Shown: in pieces, positions 12,651 to 23,935 of the stretch | Layout of the letters: each line of letters begins with the position of its first letter | Numbering within the stretch: the first letter of the stretch is position 1 | Source: Rallus limicola | Lineage: Eukaryota; Chordata; Aves; Gruiformes; Rallidae | Assembly: GCA_022605955.1 (NCBI GenBank) | Contig: JAKCOZ010000003.1 | Span: 12,905,331-12,969,330, forward strand | Direction: 5' to 3' | Length of the DNA: 64,000 bases | Made by a program: the position numbers and the translations under genes | The notes under the pieces: model-generated | Database searches by the model: none | Told to the model about the DNA's origin: nothing | The model's input: the letters and a program-made list of their open reading frames with translations, nothing else

Positions 12651-12990
12651 AGAATCACAAAACCACAGAATGGTTCGGGTTGGAAGGGACCTTAAAGATC
12701 ATCACGTTCCAGTCCCCCTGCCATGGGCAGTCTGCTCAAGGCCTCATCCAACCCAGCCGTGAATACCTCCAGGGAGGGGGCATCCACCACCCCCCTGAGC
12801 ACCTGTTCCAGTATCTTTCCTCTCTCCAAGGTGGGGGTGGGGTGTCTTAGGAGAGTGAAGTAAAGGGGGAGAATCACCACTCTCCTTGTTCTGGCCTTAC
12901 TGACATTGATGCAGTCCAAGGTGTGATTAATTTTCTGGGCGGCAAGTGCACATTGCCACCTCATGTCCAATTTTCTGTCTGCCAGTGGGC
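12651..12990 (-). mobile_element. CR1 LINE 3' end
   Basis: Minus-strand CR1. On the plus strand it reads AATCACAAAACCACAGAATGG, then GGGTTGGAAGGGACCTTAAAG, then 'CCCCTGCCATGGGCAG', a 'CTCCAGGGAGGGGGCATCCACCACC' block, and finally the GGCGGCAAGTGCACATTGCC and CTCATGTCCAATTTT blocks seen further into CR1. Part of the middle is deleted. Confidence 0.93.
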
Positions 12991-15900
12991 ATTTCCTTAA
13001 TCTTACCTAGTGTTCCTAGGTATCCTTGTTAGTATTTAGAAATCCAATTACCATATTGCATATTTCTAATACTCATAAGTGCAGCATATTACATCTACAT
13101 GCTTTATTTCTGGTGACAGTATTAAAGGATGCTTAGAGATGGACATGGTTTATTTATTGTGGGGTTGAAAAGTACACAGCAGCTGTCTGATTGTTCAAAC
13201 TCTTTTCCTAGCCACTTTACCATAGCGAAGAAAGTGCAAAGCAGCTTGTATATTTTTATTTTTACGTATTTTTCAGATTCCCTTCCATGCTTGTGAACAT
13301 GTTTACAGTTCCCACCTCTGTCCTTAGCCTATGTGGCTAAATAGGAACAGATGGATAGTAACGTGTTTCAAAAAGAGAGAGGAAGGGAAGGAAGGGACTG
13401 ACAGTCCCTCAGTCTGTATTAGGGAAAGCACACCTAATTTATGAAAAGCAATGCATAGCCTTCATCTAGGAGAAACAAGTAAGGTCAGAACAGTGGAAGC
13501 AGACATTTAACTGTGGCAGGTGACAGCCTTAATTTTCACGGACAATTGGACTGGTTAGGAGAATTTTTCCCATTTTAGAGTGACATGCCTACACATAGAA
13601 TAGAGTTCCATTTCCAAAAAGATGTATTCCTAGCTAATACAAAAGAAGATGGAGGTTCCACAAGGCTTAATTCATTCAGCATTTAGCTATGATACTTCCA
13701 GATCTTCTGGTGTCATGTAGCTGTTCAAGAATTTTTGTTGCTTTTTTTTGTGAAAGTAATTCAAATCTGTATCAGACTTGTAAAAGTTTTAAATGGAGAA
13801 ATGTCATTATTCGGATCATTTAGATGAAAGAAGCAGTTCAGTGCAGAATCCTACACCTTTCAGAGTAACTGGTTTTGATTTATATTCAGAAAATGTATAT
13901 ATCATCAGTTCTGTGTGTTTTTATAAGTATTACTTATTTTGGTTGGAGTTTTTTTCTGTGATTCCTGTTCATGTGTAAAGCACAGCTGGACTGAAGAAAC
14001 ACAGGCAGCAGCTCCTAAAGTATGACACTTGGAGGTTCTACTTGAAAGATGGTGCTGGTTCAGGTAATGTACCTCTCCTGTCTGGCAAAAACACCTTTTT
14101 TGTTTGTCAGCCATGGGAAGTGAGCACTTTGAGCTCTTTCACACTTCCTTGGGTAGGATATGTAGATTAGGAACCTGTTTTTCAGATCTAAAGTTATGGA
14201 AATTTTAACCTTGCTTAAAAATTATTTGCATAGCTTAGAATGAAATTTTAACAGTAATTCAGAATAGCAATTAATGCGCCTCCTTGTTAGCCATAAGGAA
14301 GCATACCTTATCAGTAGCCATATAATAAGGAAACTTTACACACTGTCCTTTGGATAGCATAATTTTTTTGTTTCAAATGCTTTGCAGATGGTACCTGACA
14401 GTAATAATAACTAGCTACAGCACATTCCAGGAAATGCAGCTGTTTGCCCTGTTGCAAAATAATACATATATTTGTTTTATAGTGTGCAAAGAGACAAATC
14501 CTCTGGTGACTGAAACACTTTCCTTACTGGAAAGCTTCAAACCAGGAGTCTGAATTGTTAAGAAACTACTTCATCCAAAGCATGTTAAAACCAGTATGCA
14601 CTTCGCTAGTCATTGACTAAAACCATCTCTCTTGCTGCAATCACCTGCTACTTTCATTCAGATTTTTCTCTTCAATTGTTTTCCAAATAGGAACTGTAAT
14701 GATGCTTCTCAAGCTTCTTTCCTGAAAGGAGAAAATATATAATATGTGAAGCTTTTTAAACTGATCCCACAGAAGTAGAACTGTGTCTATGACTTTACTA
14801 AGTGTTCATTTTATTTTCTTAGTAGGAAGATAAATTTCAGGAAATTAAATTTATAAAGTGAGATTTGTAGTAGGAAGTTAATCAGAATCAAGCTAGTGAT
14901 GGGCATTTTTGCTACATTTGCTGGCTGTGCAGTTTTTAAAAATAATATGCCTCTGGAAATAAATTTCACTACTGTTCTTCAAATAATACTGAATATTATC
15001 CACTTTGATTCACAGAAATATCTTGTGGTGTTTCATTGCTGATTACTTTGGGATTCATGCTAAATACTTTTTGCTAGTGTATGCAGTGTTAGCTTGAAAT
15101 CAGGTGACACTTGCCAGAATTTTTGCCTTTAAGAATTAAGACATTCCCTTAAGACATTCCCTTAATTAAGACTTTTGGTAAGTTAAGGTTTATAAGAAAG
15201 TTCCTGCATGCACTCACACAAATTTCATGGGGCTGGTGGTGGCTGTGTTTAGGAAGGGGTAACTGGAAGAAACCTGGCTTTTGAATGACAGGCCTCATGC
15301 CCATGCAGTGAGTAACTGGGTTGTGTTAGGGTCAGACTGCTTTTTAATTCTGTGCAGGTGCTTGCGCCCTCTACAGAGGTAGGTGGGGGATTGCTCTGGT
15401 ACTGGAGGCTTCTGATTATAAAAGTTGTACTTGTTTTTGTTCTTTTTGGCTAGTCTCTTCTCCTTTTCATATCAGCCTGTAATTTAAAATAATTCTTTCC
15501 ATTGCCTGCCGTTCAGCTCCTGGTACTTTTTATAGACTGAGCTCTTCTGTAATGAGCTTGCTTGTCAAAAGAGTAAATATGCCAGACACTTCTGGCTGCT
15601 GCTACAGGAAGGGCCCTCCCTTCCCTTGACTGCTGTGCTCTGCATTTCCTCTGGTTTGAATTCTGCTTTCCTGAACAGTGGAGGTACATACATATTTTTG
15701 TTTATCTACACACATATATGTCTGTTATAAATAGCATTTCTAGGTAAAAGTTTTGTCTCTGCTGGAATTACTTTTCTCTTTTTACTGCAGAGAGACTAAT
15801 GGGCTCTTTTTCTAAGGGTTTCATGGTGCCACAGGCATAGATACACCTTGGCTTTAACTGGGCTTGTACTGTGGCAGCAGTTCTGGAACAGAGGTAGCTG

Positions 15901-17611
15901 CTCATCTAAAGTTGGCTTGAGTGTGAAGAAGGCCCAATTTTATAAGATAAATTTCCAGTCAGCAGTAGGGACAATGCATGGTGTTTGTTTATATTGACAT
16001 TTACAACATTTCTGGCAGTGATAGGTGTCAAGACTGTGGGCATGTGAGCCTCCAAGGAAGCCTGTGGGGTGAGCATTGTGCTGGCATGATCCCAGGCTGT
16101 TGGGAGTGGTTCTGATGCCATCTTCTTGCCCACCTCCACAAGTAGAACTGGGTGCTGTGCAATGAAAGAGATGGTTGCTGAAATGAACAGGATCAGTCAC
16201 TAATGCTGACAAGGCAGGTATGATGACAGCCAAGCTAGGGACATTGTTGTGGCAGACCTGAATTTGGGCCTGGAGATGGTCAAAATGTTGACAGGTTCGG
16301 TGCAGACTGAGTAGATAGAAAGCAATGCAGTTCATCTAGGAAAAGCTGTAGAAGTTGGATAATGTCACTTACTTGCCAAGCCTGCTTAATGCCTGAAGGT
16401 AAAAGAAACTAGGGCTGAGAAATCGGCTATTTTTGGAAAAGTGTGGTGAGTGTGTCTTCAAATGCAGGAGGCCCTGTGTAATCCAGCAGTGAATGATTAG
16501 GCATGACAGAGACAGCTAGAGCATTGGACTGGTCACTGTGAACAAGGGCTGCATAACTAAAGGAAATGTAATGTCAGCTAATTAAATTTCAACCTCAGAT
16601 CAGAAAAGAGATAATGGAATAATTTTTTTTACCTATGTGGTCTCCAGTTGGCTAAAGGGATGATGATTTACTGCTGGGTAGGGGGTGAAGAAACAAGGCA
16701 TCCTGAAGACCACACAGCCCATGGCTTTTGTGAATTTATGTAGGAGACCTGAAGCTGTGGTTTATTGCTTAATCCTATGCCAAGTATCTGTGTCGTCATG
16801 GAGATAATTATTGCATCCTACCATTGTAGTCTTATCTTTTTCAAAGTGGCAAGAGACTAGTTGATTTGTTATGATCTTGTGGCACAGGATCTTTTTATTT
16901 TGTTTCCAGTTGATGTTATCCTCTCTTTGCTGAAGGATTCAAGTGAGTAAGCAGTAATTTCACCCACATCTTTGCCTGCCAAAAGTGTCATTCAGTTCTG
17001 CTCCTGTGCCCATATTATTTCCTTCCTTGTGTCAGCAGAAACATTCATGTTCATCAGACTGAGGAACTCAATCATGAGATCAGTTAGCCTTTTTTTCCCA
17101 GCAATTCTTTTCTGTGAAGCAGTTCTGCAATCCTGTGTGCCATACAGCTATAGAGATACTTGCACTACTACAGAGAGCTCTCAGGCTGGTGTGAGACAGC
17201 AAGAGAGCATTGGTGTAACGTGTCTGAATTGTGCAGTGACTTTATTTGGAGGCAATGCTTACAAGATTGTGTTCATGAAAATCCCTCAGATATACTGGTG
17301 TGTATCCCATTTCACTGAAATCAGCTGTGCTTAATTTTGTTCATGCTTTTTTGTTTATTTTTTGTCTTTTTATGTTAAGGATGACTCTCAGCTTTGTGGG
17401 AGGCATTGCACAAACTTATGTTCCTTCAAGCCAATTTCTATTACAGAAGGTTTGGTTAAATGTGTTGCAAGGTTTAGCCTTACCTAAACTGTAGAAGAAA
17501 CCTTCTGTTAGCCTGGTATTTACCCTTTCAGAACTTCCTATTAACAATTTTCCTTTAGGAAATGCACTGACCCACTATGCACTAACAGTCACCAATGACT
17601 CACTAGTGGTT
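12991..17611. other. Non-coding, no recognised gene
   Basis: A/T-rich sequence. There is a short direct repeat around 15140-15170 (AAGACATTCCCTT twice). ORFs at 15906-16335 (minus) and 16972-17334 (plus) show no domain and I take them as chance. Confidence 0.5.
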
Positions 17612-17712
17612 TCACAGAATCACAGAACGTTGGGTGTTGGAAGGGACCTTGAAAGATCATCTAGACCATCATCCCTCTGTAGGGCAGGATCACCTAGTCT
17701 AAAGTTTCCATA
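17612..17712 (-). mobile_element. CR1 3'-tail fragment, first of two in tandem
   Basis: Plus strand reads TTCACAGAATCACAGAACG, GTTGGAAGGGACCTTGAAAG and ATCATCTAGACC, a minus-strand CR1 tail that stops after about 100 bases. A second CR1 tail in the same orientation begins about 25 bases later, so two insertions lie side by side. Confidence 0.85.
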
Positions 17713-17735
17713 TAATAAGTCTAGATTGGAAAAAG

Positions 17736-18800
17736 ATCATAGAATCATAGAATGTGTTAGGTTGGAAGAGCATCTAGTCCAACTGCCCTCTGCATTCAGC
17801 AGGGACATCTTCACTAGATCAGGTTGATCAGAGCCCCATCAAGCCTGACCTTGAATTCTCCAGGGATGGGGCCTCCACTACATCTCTGGGCAACCTGTTC
17901 CAGTGATCTTCCACCCTCATATTTTCCTAATATCGAAACCTAAATCTATCCTTTTCTATTTTAAAACCATTAGTCCATGTCCTGTTGCATCATGCCCTCA
18001 CAGTTCTTCCCCAGCTTTCTTACAGGTGCCTTTCAGGTACTAGAAGGCCAGTATAATGTCCCCCTGGAGCCTTCACTTCTCCAAGCTGAACAAGCCCAAC
18101 TCTCTTGGCCTCTCTTCATCTCCTGACCTGTATGGATGACAGGGGCTGTCCCGACTCAGGTGCAGGACCCTGCCCTTGGCTTTGTTGAATGTCATGACGT
18201 TCACCTGGGCCCACTTCTCCAGCCTGTCCAGGTCCCTCTGGATGGCATCCAATCCCTCTGGCACATTAACTTCAGCACTCAGCTTGGTGTCATCAGCAAA
18301 TTTGCTGAGGGTGCACTTACTCCACTGTCATTATTGTGAATAAAGATATTGAACAGCACCAGTCCCAGCACAGACCCTGAGGAGCTCTGCTTGTCACTGT
18401 CTTCCATCTGGACTTGGAGTCATTGACTATCACCCTCTGGATGTGACCATCCAGTCAATTCCTTATGCACTGAACAGTCCACCCATCAAATCTGTATCTC
18501 TCCAACTTAGAAGGATGTTGTGGGGGACTGTGTCAAAGGCCTTGCAGAAATCCAGATAGATGGCATCTGTAGCTCTTCCTTTTCCACTGATGCAGTTACT
18601 CCATGGTAGAAAGCCACTAGATTGGTCAGGCAGGACTTGCCCCAGGTAAAACTGTGCTGGCTGTCTCAAATCACCTCTCTGTCCTCCATGTGCCTCAGCA
18701 TAGCTTCTAGGAGGATCTGTTCTGTGATTTTCCCAGCCACAGAGGTGAGGCTGACAGGGCGGTAGTGCCCAGAGTCCTCCTTCCTAACATTTTAAAAATG
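17736..18800 (-). mobile_element. Long CR1 LINE fragment with reverse-transcriptase remnants
   Basis: Minus-strand CR1 whose 3' end (ATCATAGAATCATAGAATG on the plus strand) lies at 17736. Reverse translation shows the pol fragment IYLDFCKAFDTVPHNILL (codons within 18463-18669), typical of the CR1 RT active-site region. Downstream of it is QRDLDRLEKWAQVNVMTFNK within 18073-18264, followed by the conserved KVLHL-like segment. The frame is broken by several stops and shifts, so it is a dead copy. Weak CR1-like sequence (AACAGGCCTGTAGCTGG) continues to about 18960. Confidence 0.93.
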
Positions 18801-21800
18801 GCTGTGATGTTTCCTCTCTTGAGTTAGTGGGTTATTTTCATATGGTCTACTTTTGAGGCCACCACTTCTGAATTATGTTTCAGTTTTGTTATCCCATCTT
18901 TCTTTAAAAAGCTTTCCATACCCAGAATGCTGATGGAAGCTAACAGGCCTGTAGCTGGTCAGGTCACTTTTTTCCTTTCTCCTTTTCCCTTTGTTTGCTG
19001 TTTTGCAGTTCTCCAAAATTACAGATACAATTTACTCAACCTTAAATCTGTATAATCAACATGTGTGTATAAGAATGTTTTAGAAAATTATGTAGAGTGT
19101 TTGGAATCTGAAATGTCTTTGGGAAAGGTGTTTGATTATCTTTAACCCAGGTTTTCAAGTATATTTGTTGTTGGAACATGGAGTATTTTAATACAGTGTG
19201 GCTTTTTTTCTTAAATGTAAACTTGCATACCAAGCTGCCTTTGTGTAATGCTTATGCTGCATAACCTGGATGTTGTGCCACTGTAGTGTTTGGAATTTAT
19301 TAGTACAGCTTGCCAAAGTGAGAGATTTACCTTGGAACGTAGGGAATATTTTAAGCACAAGAGATGTGTGGAAAAGACAAGACACCAGACACGGAGGTTT
19401 TTTGTTAATCTTAGCCTTTCTTTAGCTGTGTCCAGTGACTTTATTTTGTACTTATCTCTTATGAGCATATCTGTTTTCTCAGTACCAGCAGTGGCAGAGC
19501 TGCATTCCAGGGTATATTTGAGAAGGGCCATCTGCAATCCAGATGTATGTGTTACTGTGTTTTAGATAAACCCTTTGCTGTGTAAACATCTCAATAAATA
19601 AATAAATACGTAGCTGACATACATGTCCAGGTCAAAATCATCTTATGTTTGTAATAACCACACAGAGTTTTAAAAATAGGCTTCTTTTGCAGTTGTTTCA
19701 GTATAGCTTTTCAATGCAAATGGCAAGTGACTACAGGTGAAGGAAGCACTGGGATTTTAAAAAATATTTAAAATATTAAGTAAGGGAGGAAAACTGGTGG
19801 TATTTAATCCTGAACTGCAGTCTCTCTTTCAAAATACATGCAGAAGTTAAAATTATATTTCTTGAAATGGTTAGGCTGAATCTTGAGTTACTTGTTGCGG
19901 TTCTTTGTTTCTTTAAAGTTATAATGCAGAAGTTCGCTTCAAATAGCATTAGTTGTGACAGAGATACTTGAAAAATAATGGGGACAGTACACAGAAACCA
20001 AGATGCTGGGGCTTGCCTTCTCTATTACAGTTTTTAATTTAATCTCTGCTGAACCAGAGTGTTGATGGTTTGATAGACACAGGTGTCTGATTTTACTGAT
20101 TTTCCAGCTTCTTCAAGAGATAGGTAAGATATGTTTAGTGAGCAGGCTAGGGTGTTTACTGAATGGGAGCGGGGGCGCAACTGCACACACACTTGTAGCT
20201 AGCAGTGGATATCTGGATCATGTAATCTGTAATCAAACTCAAAAAATAATGTTTTCTGGGCTTCAATGTTCAGATGGAAAAGGAAGTTAAAAAGCATCTA
20301 ATGTAGTTGGTAGGATATGGAACAAGAAGTGGGATTAATGTGTGTACTTTTTCATGCTGCTGCGTGGATTCATGCTGCTATTTTCCTTGTCTATCACCAC
20401 TCAGGTAAAATAAATTATTAAAATGGTCGGGGAGGGGGTGGGGGGGGTGGTGTTGAGGTGTTTTTCAGTGGAGTCTAATTCCTCTGAAGTCTTCAGAACA
20501 ATTAACCTGGTAGTGCATAGCATTGTGCGGAAGAATTTCTCACCTTCCAATACACTCTACCATTCTGTTAACAGCAGCAGCTGAAATGTGTTAAAAACAT
20601 AAAGAAAAATTAATTCTTGGGATATGGAACCCAAAATCTCCTAGACTACAAAAATTTTCCTTTAGACTGTCTCATGATTCAAAGAAAGTGCACAGAAAGC
20701 AAGTAAAACAATCAGCAGCTTTCTGAATTGGATCAGAAATCTAGTTGTATATTTGGTAACTCATGCCTGATTAATAATACAAAATCTCCAGGAGGCAGCT
20801 CTTATACCATTGTTGTGAAGGATTTCCATATGTAGATTCAATTGAAGAAAGTGTGTGTCATCCTCCAAACTGAGAGGACATGAGCCTGATTTGACTCAAA
20901 AGCTTGACCTAACAAGCCCCACGAGATGTGTCCTACCAGTAATACAGGCAGATTGTTTCACAAGCTCTGGACACAGTTTTGTGATTGAGTTTCTCCTTAT
21001 GAAAAGACTGTATAAACCAGCACAGTGCAGTCTGCCAGGACATGTGTTTTGGACTCCTCACCCCCAGAGGTAGCTGAAGCACCAAGTTGGTATCACAGGA
21101 AATCTGATGGCTTACTTGTCCACCAAAACACCTAGAACCTCATGGCAAACAGAAGTTTCCAGTTACTCAATAAAAATGCTTCACTTGTCATTTTTGGCAA
21201 CTAAATTCCATGGTACTTCTTCACTGCACATGAGGGATAGAGTCATTTGGTACCCATGTATGTGTTTCAGGGGTTTTGAAAGACCTTTGGAGATCCCACA
21301 AGATTCTTCAGTGAATTACCTCAAAGCCCTTGGGACTTGGCATTATTTTGCCGTGATGTTTCTAAAAAGTAGATCCAAGCAGAATAGATTCAAGTTTGCT
21401 TGTTACACATCAGGGGGGGTTGTTAGAGCCTTTCAGGAGCATTGGCAAGATACATATGGTGAGACTTTGGAGGTCCACAGTAGTTAATCAGCAGTTAGGA
21501 AAGATAGATGCATATATGTAGTAGAACTTTTGAATGCTTTATAAATTAATGTAACTTTTGTTCTAATTTGAGGTTTACTTTTACAATATGAACAGATAAC
21601 TCCTTTTTTTAGTACCCTTCATTACTGTAGTTAAAAAAAAAATGTGTTAAAAAAGAAGTGGTAGTCCTTAAAGACTAAGAAGAGATTTGGCCTAGTACTG
21701 TAAGAGGTAGTTGTGCTTAATTCCACAGAGGAGTAATATTTAGGAAATGTAGATAGGTTGATACTGGGACTGGATCCAGCAGTTATAAATTAAGCATTTA

Positions 21801-22604
21801 TAACTTCAAAGCATGAAAAAGTTGCACAGATGTTTGAATGTACAAGTAGTTCCCATGTAAATACTTTAAGTAAATGTTTTCGTGATTCTTAGTGATCAAT
21901 GTGGTATTGTCCTCTTTTATTTACACATTAGTTTATAAGCTAAAAGCTTTAACCCAATGAGTTACGAAATGTATTTCCCAAGTTACAGATTTATGAACTA
22001 TTAAACGTGTTCCTGATCCTTCCTGTTTATATTTTTATCTATTTTTATTTATCAGCTTTCTCAAATCCTTTTGTACATGATTATCTGCAACCCACCTCTG
22101 CCTCCAGTGCTTCTTGAGCTGCAGATGGTCAGGAGGGTGACTGGTGGCATTACTGCTGTAGATGTCATGTGCTTCGGCCACTGCTGGAGGTAGAGTTCTT
22201 GGACAGACCTTTGATCTGTTCTGGTGCAGCTGCTCTTTATGTTCACAAGTGATTACTTAAATCAAGAAAAATTAATAGCCGTGTTTTTAAAACAGTGTAA
22301 GGTCACTGCAGCAAAAGCTGCCAGTACATATGCTTCACTGGTCATGTTAACTCTCTGATTACCTAGCCAGACTTTCAAGGTTGAAAGACTGCATGAACTG
22401 GGAGGTTTCTAGTGCTGTAAAGAATGTGTGTTTTTCTTAATGAGGACCCTAATGTGTTCTGAGGTTTAAAGGTAGGGTAAGGAAACTTCTGGCAGGTTTT
22501 TTTTCTCCTGTGTCAGACAGACACTGACTGACAGACACCACTGGATCTTTTACTATCATGAGGATAAAATAAAACTTTTAAAAAAAGAAACAGAAAAGCA
22601 GTCC
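18801..22604. other. Non-coding, no recognised gene
   Basis: A/T-rich sequence with an (AAAT)n microsatellite at about 19598-19615 and a G-rich tract at 20429-20450 that fits the quadruplex pattern of four runs of three or more G. The 126-codon ORF at 21107-21487 has no recognised domain. Confidence 0.5.
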
Positions 22605-23684
22605 AAGAAAGTTAGCTGATCTCAAGGATCACCTCTTCCAAACTCAGGAAATCCCTACAAGCAGAAAATCAGCAGAGACAGGAGGAGGCCTGCATGCATG
22701 AGCCAGGAGCTACTGACCAAACTTGGACATAAAAAAGAAATGCACAGGAGATGGAAACAGGGACAGGTGACCCAGGAGGAATACACAGATGCTGTCCAAG
22801 CATGGAGGGATAGCCTTAGGAAAGCCAACATTGACAACTCCAGTTGAATCAGTGAAGGAACGGAATAGGCAACGTGAAAGGCTTCTTAAAGTACATTAAC
22901 AGCAAAAGGCAGGCTAGAAAAAACAGCCTGCTGCTGAATGGCGCAGGGAAACTTGTGGCAACAAAAATACAGGGGTACTCAACCTTTGCTCTAGACTTAG
23001 GGTTAGGGAACACTTACTGGATGTACAAAAAAAAGCCCAATCTCACTAATTTTTTTCATGACAAATGAAACAAGTTCCTGAAGAAAGCAAATGTCACTGA
23101 TGTCCGCCAGGAAGAAGACATAGGGAAGCAGAGGGAGTTTACCATCACTTTAGTTCATGGGAAGATGATAGAGAAAATCGTCCTGGAAAGCATTTCCAAA
23201 CATATGAAAGACAAGATGGGAACTGAGAGATGTCAGGATGGATTAACAGAGGAGAAATCATGGTACAGGTTGGGAAATCACCCAACCTTACAGCCGCCTA
23301 CAGTGAGACGACTTGGTAGATGAGGGGAAAGCAGTAAATGTTGTTACCTCAACTTCGGTATGGCTTTTGACACACAGTGTCTCAAATATCCTTCTAGACA
23401 AACTCACAAAGTACTCCTTAAATGAGTGCACAGTGAGGGGGTTGAAAACTGGCTGAACAGCCAGGTCCAGAGGGTTGTGGTCAGTGGGATCAAGTCCAAT
23501 TGAAGGCAAGTCAGTAGTGGTGTACCATAGGGGTTTGTACGGGGGCCAGTACTGCTTAACCTCTTTTAAGTGACTTGGATGCTGCAACAAAGTGCACCCT
23601 CAGCAGGTTCACAGATGGAAGGAGGAGTGATGGGTTGTGCTGCCATTCACAGAGACTTGGACAGGATGGAGAATTAAGCTGAGC
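22605..23684 (+). mobile_element. Decayed CR1 LINE, endonuclease-RT linker and RT part
   Basis: Plus-strand CR1, roughly 1.1 kb. It shows the linker segment 'GATCTCAAGG...AGGCCTGCATG', the peptide KGFLKYINSKRQARKN (22874 onward), and further on WLNSQVQRVVVSGIKSN and SSGVP-type RT residues near 23440-23530, with stops and frameshifts between. The last 107 bases (23578-23684) match those at 31356-31462 with four differences. The element ends abruptly against a minus-strand LTR at the shared bases GCTGAG. Confidence 0.88.
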
Positions 23685-23935
23685 ATGTCATCATTGGGAC
23701 AGAATACCCTTTGGACAGTTTGGATCACCTGTCCTGGCTGCGTCCCCTCCCAGCTTCCCATGTAGCCCCCCTTCTCTTTTGCAGGGCAGTATGAACAACA
23801 GAAAAGTCCCTGACTGCTTGGCAACCACTAGAAACATCAGTGTGTTATTAGTACTGCTCTAACCCTGACTCCCAAACATAGCATTCCATTGGCTGCTAGA
23901 AAGAAATTAACTCTATCCTGGCTGAAACCAGGACA
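23679..23935 (-). mobile_element. Truncated ERVL LTR, U3 part
   Basis: Read on the minus strand it begins TGTCCTGGTTTCAGCC and continues GGATAGAGTTAATTTC, then AATAACACACTGATGTTT, GGGACTTTTCTG, a GAAGCTGGGAGGGG block and CATGCTCAGC. This is the start of a very common avian ERVL LTR that normally continues into a TATATAAA promoter. Here the copy stops just before that point, where it meets CR1 sequence. The promoter and 3' half are therefore missing. Family naming is from memory of avian repeats. Confidence 0.85.

Noticed and set aside
21107..21487. 126-codon plus-strand open frame, with TATAAA at about 21011 and AATAAA at about 21170
   Set aside because: No recognised domain. I considered an LTR here because of the TATA and poly(A) motifs but found no paired TG/CA ends or target duplication.
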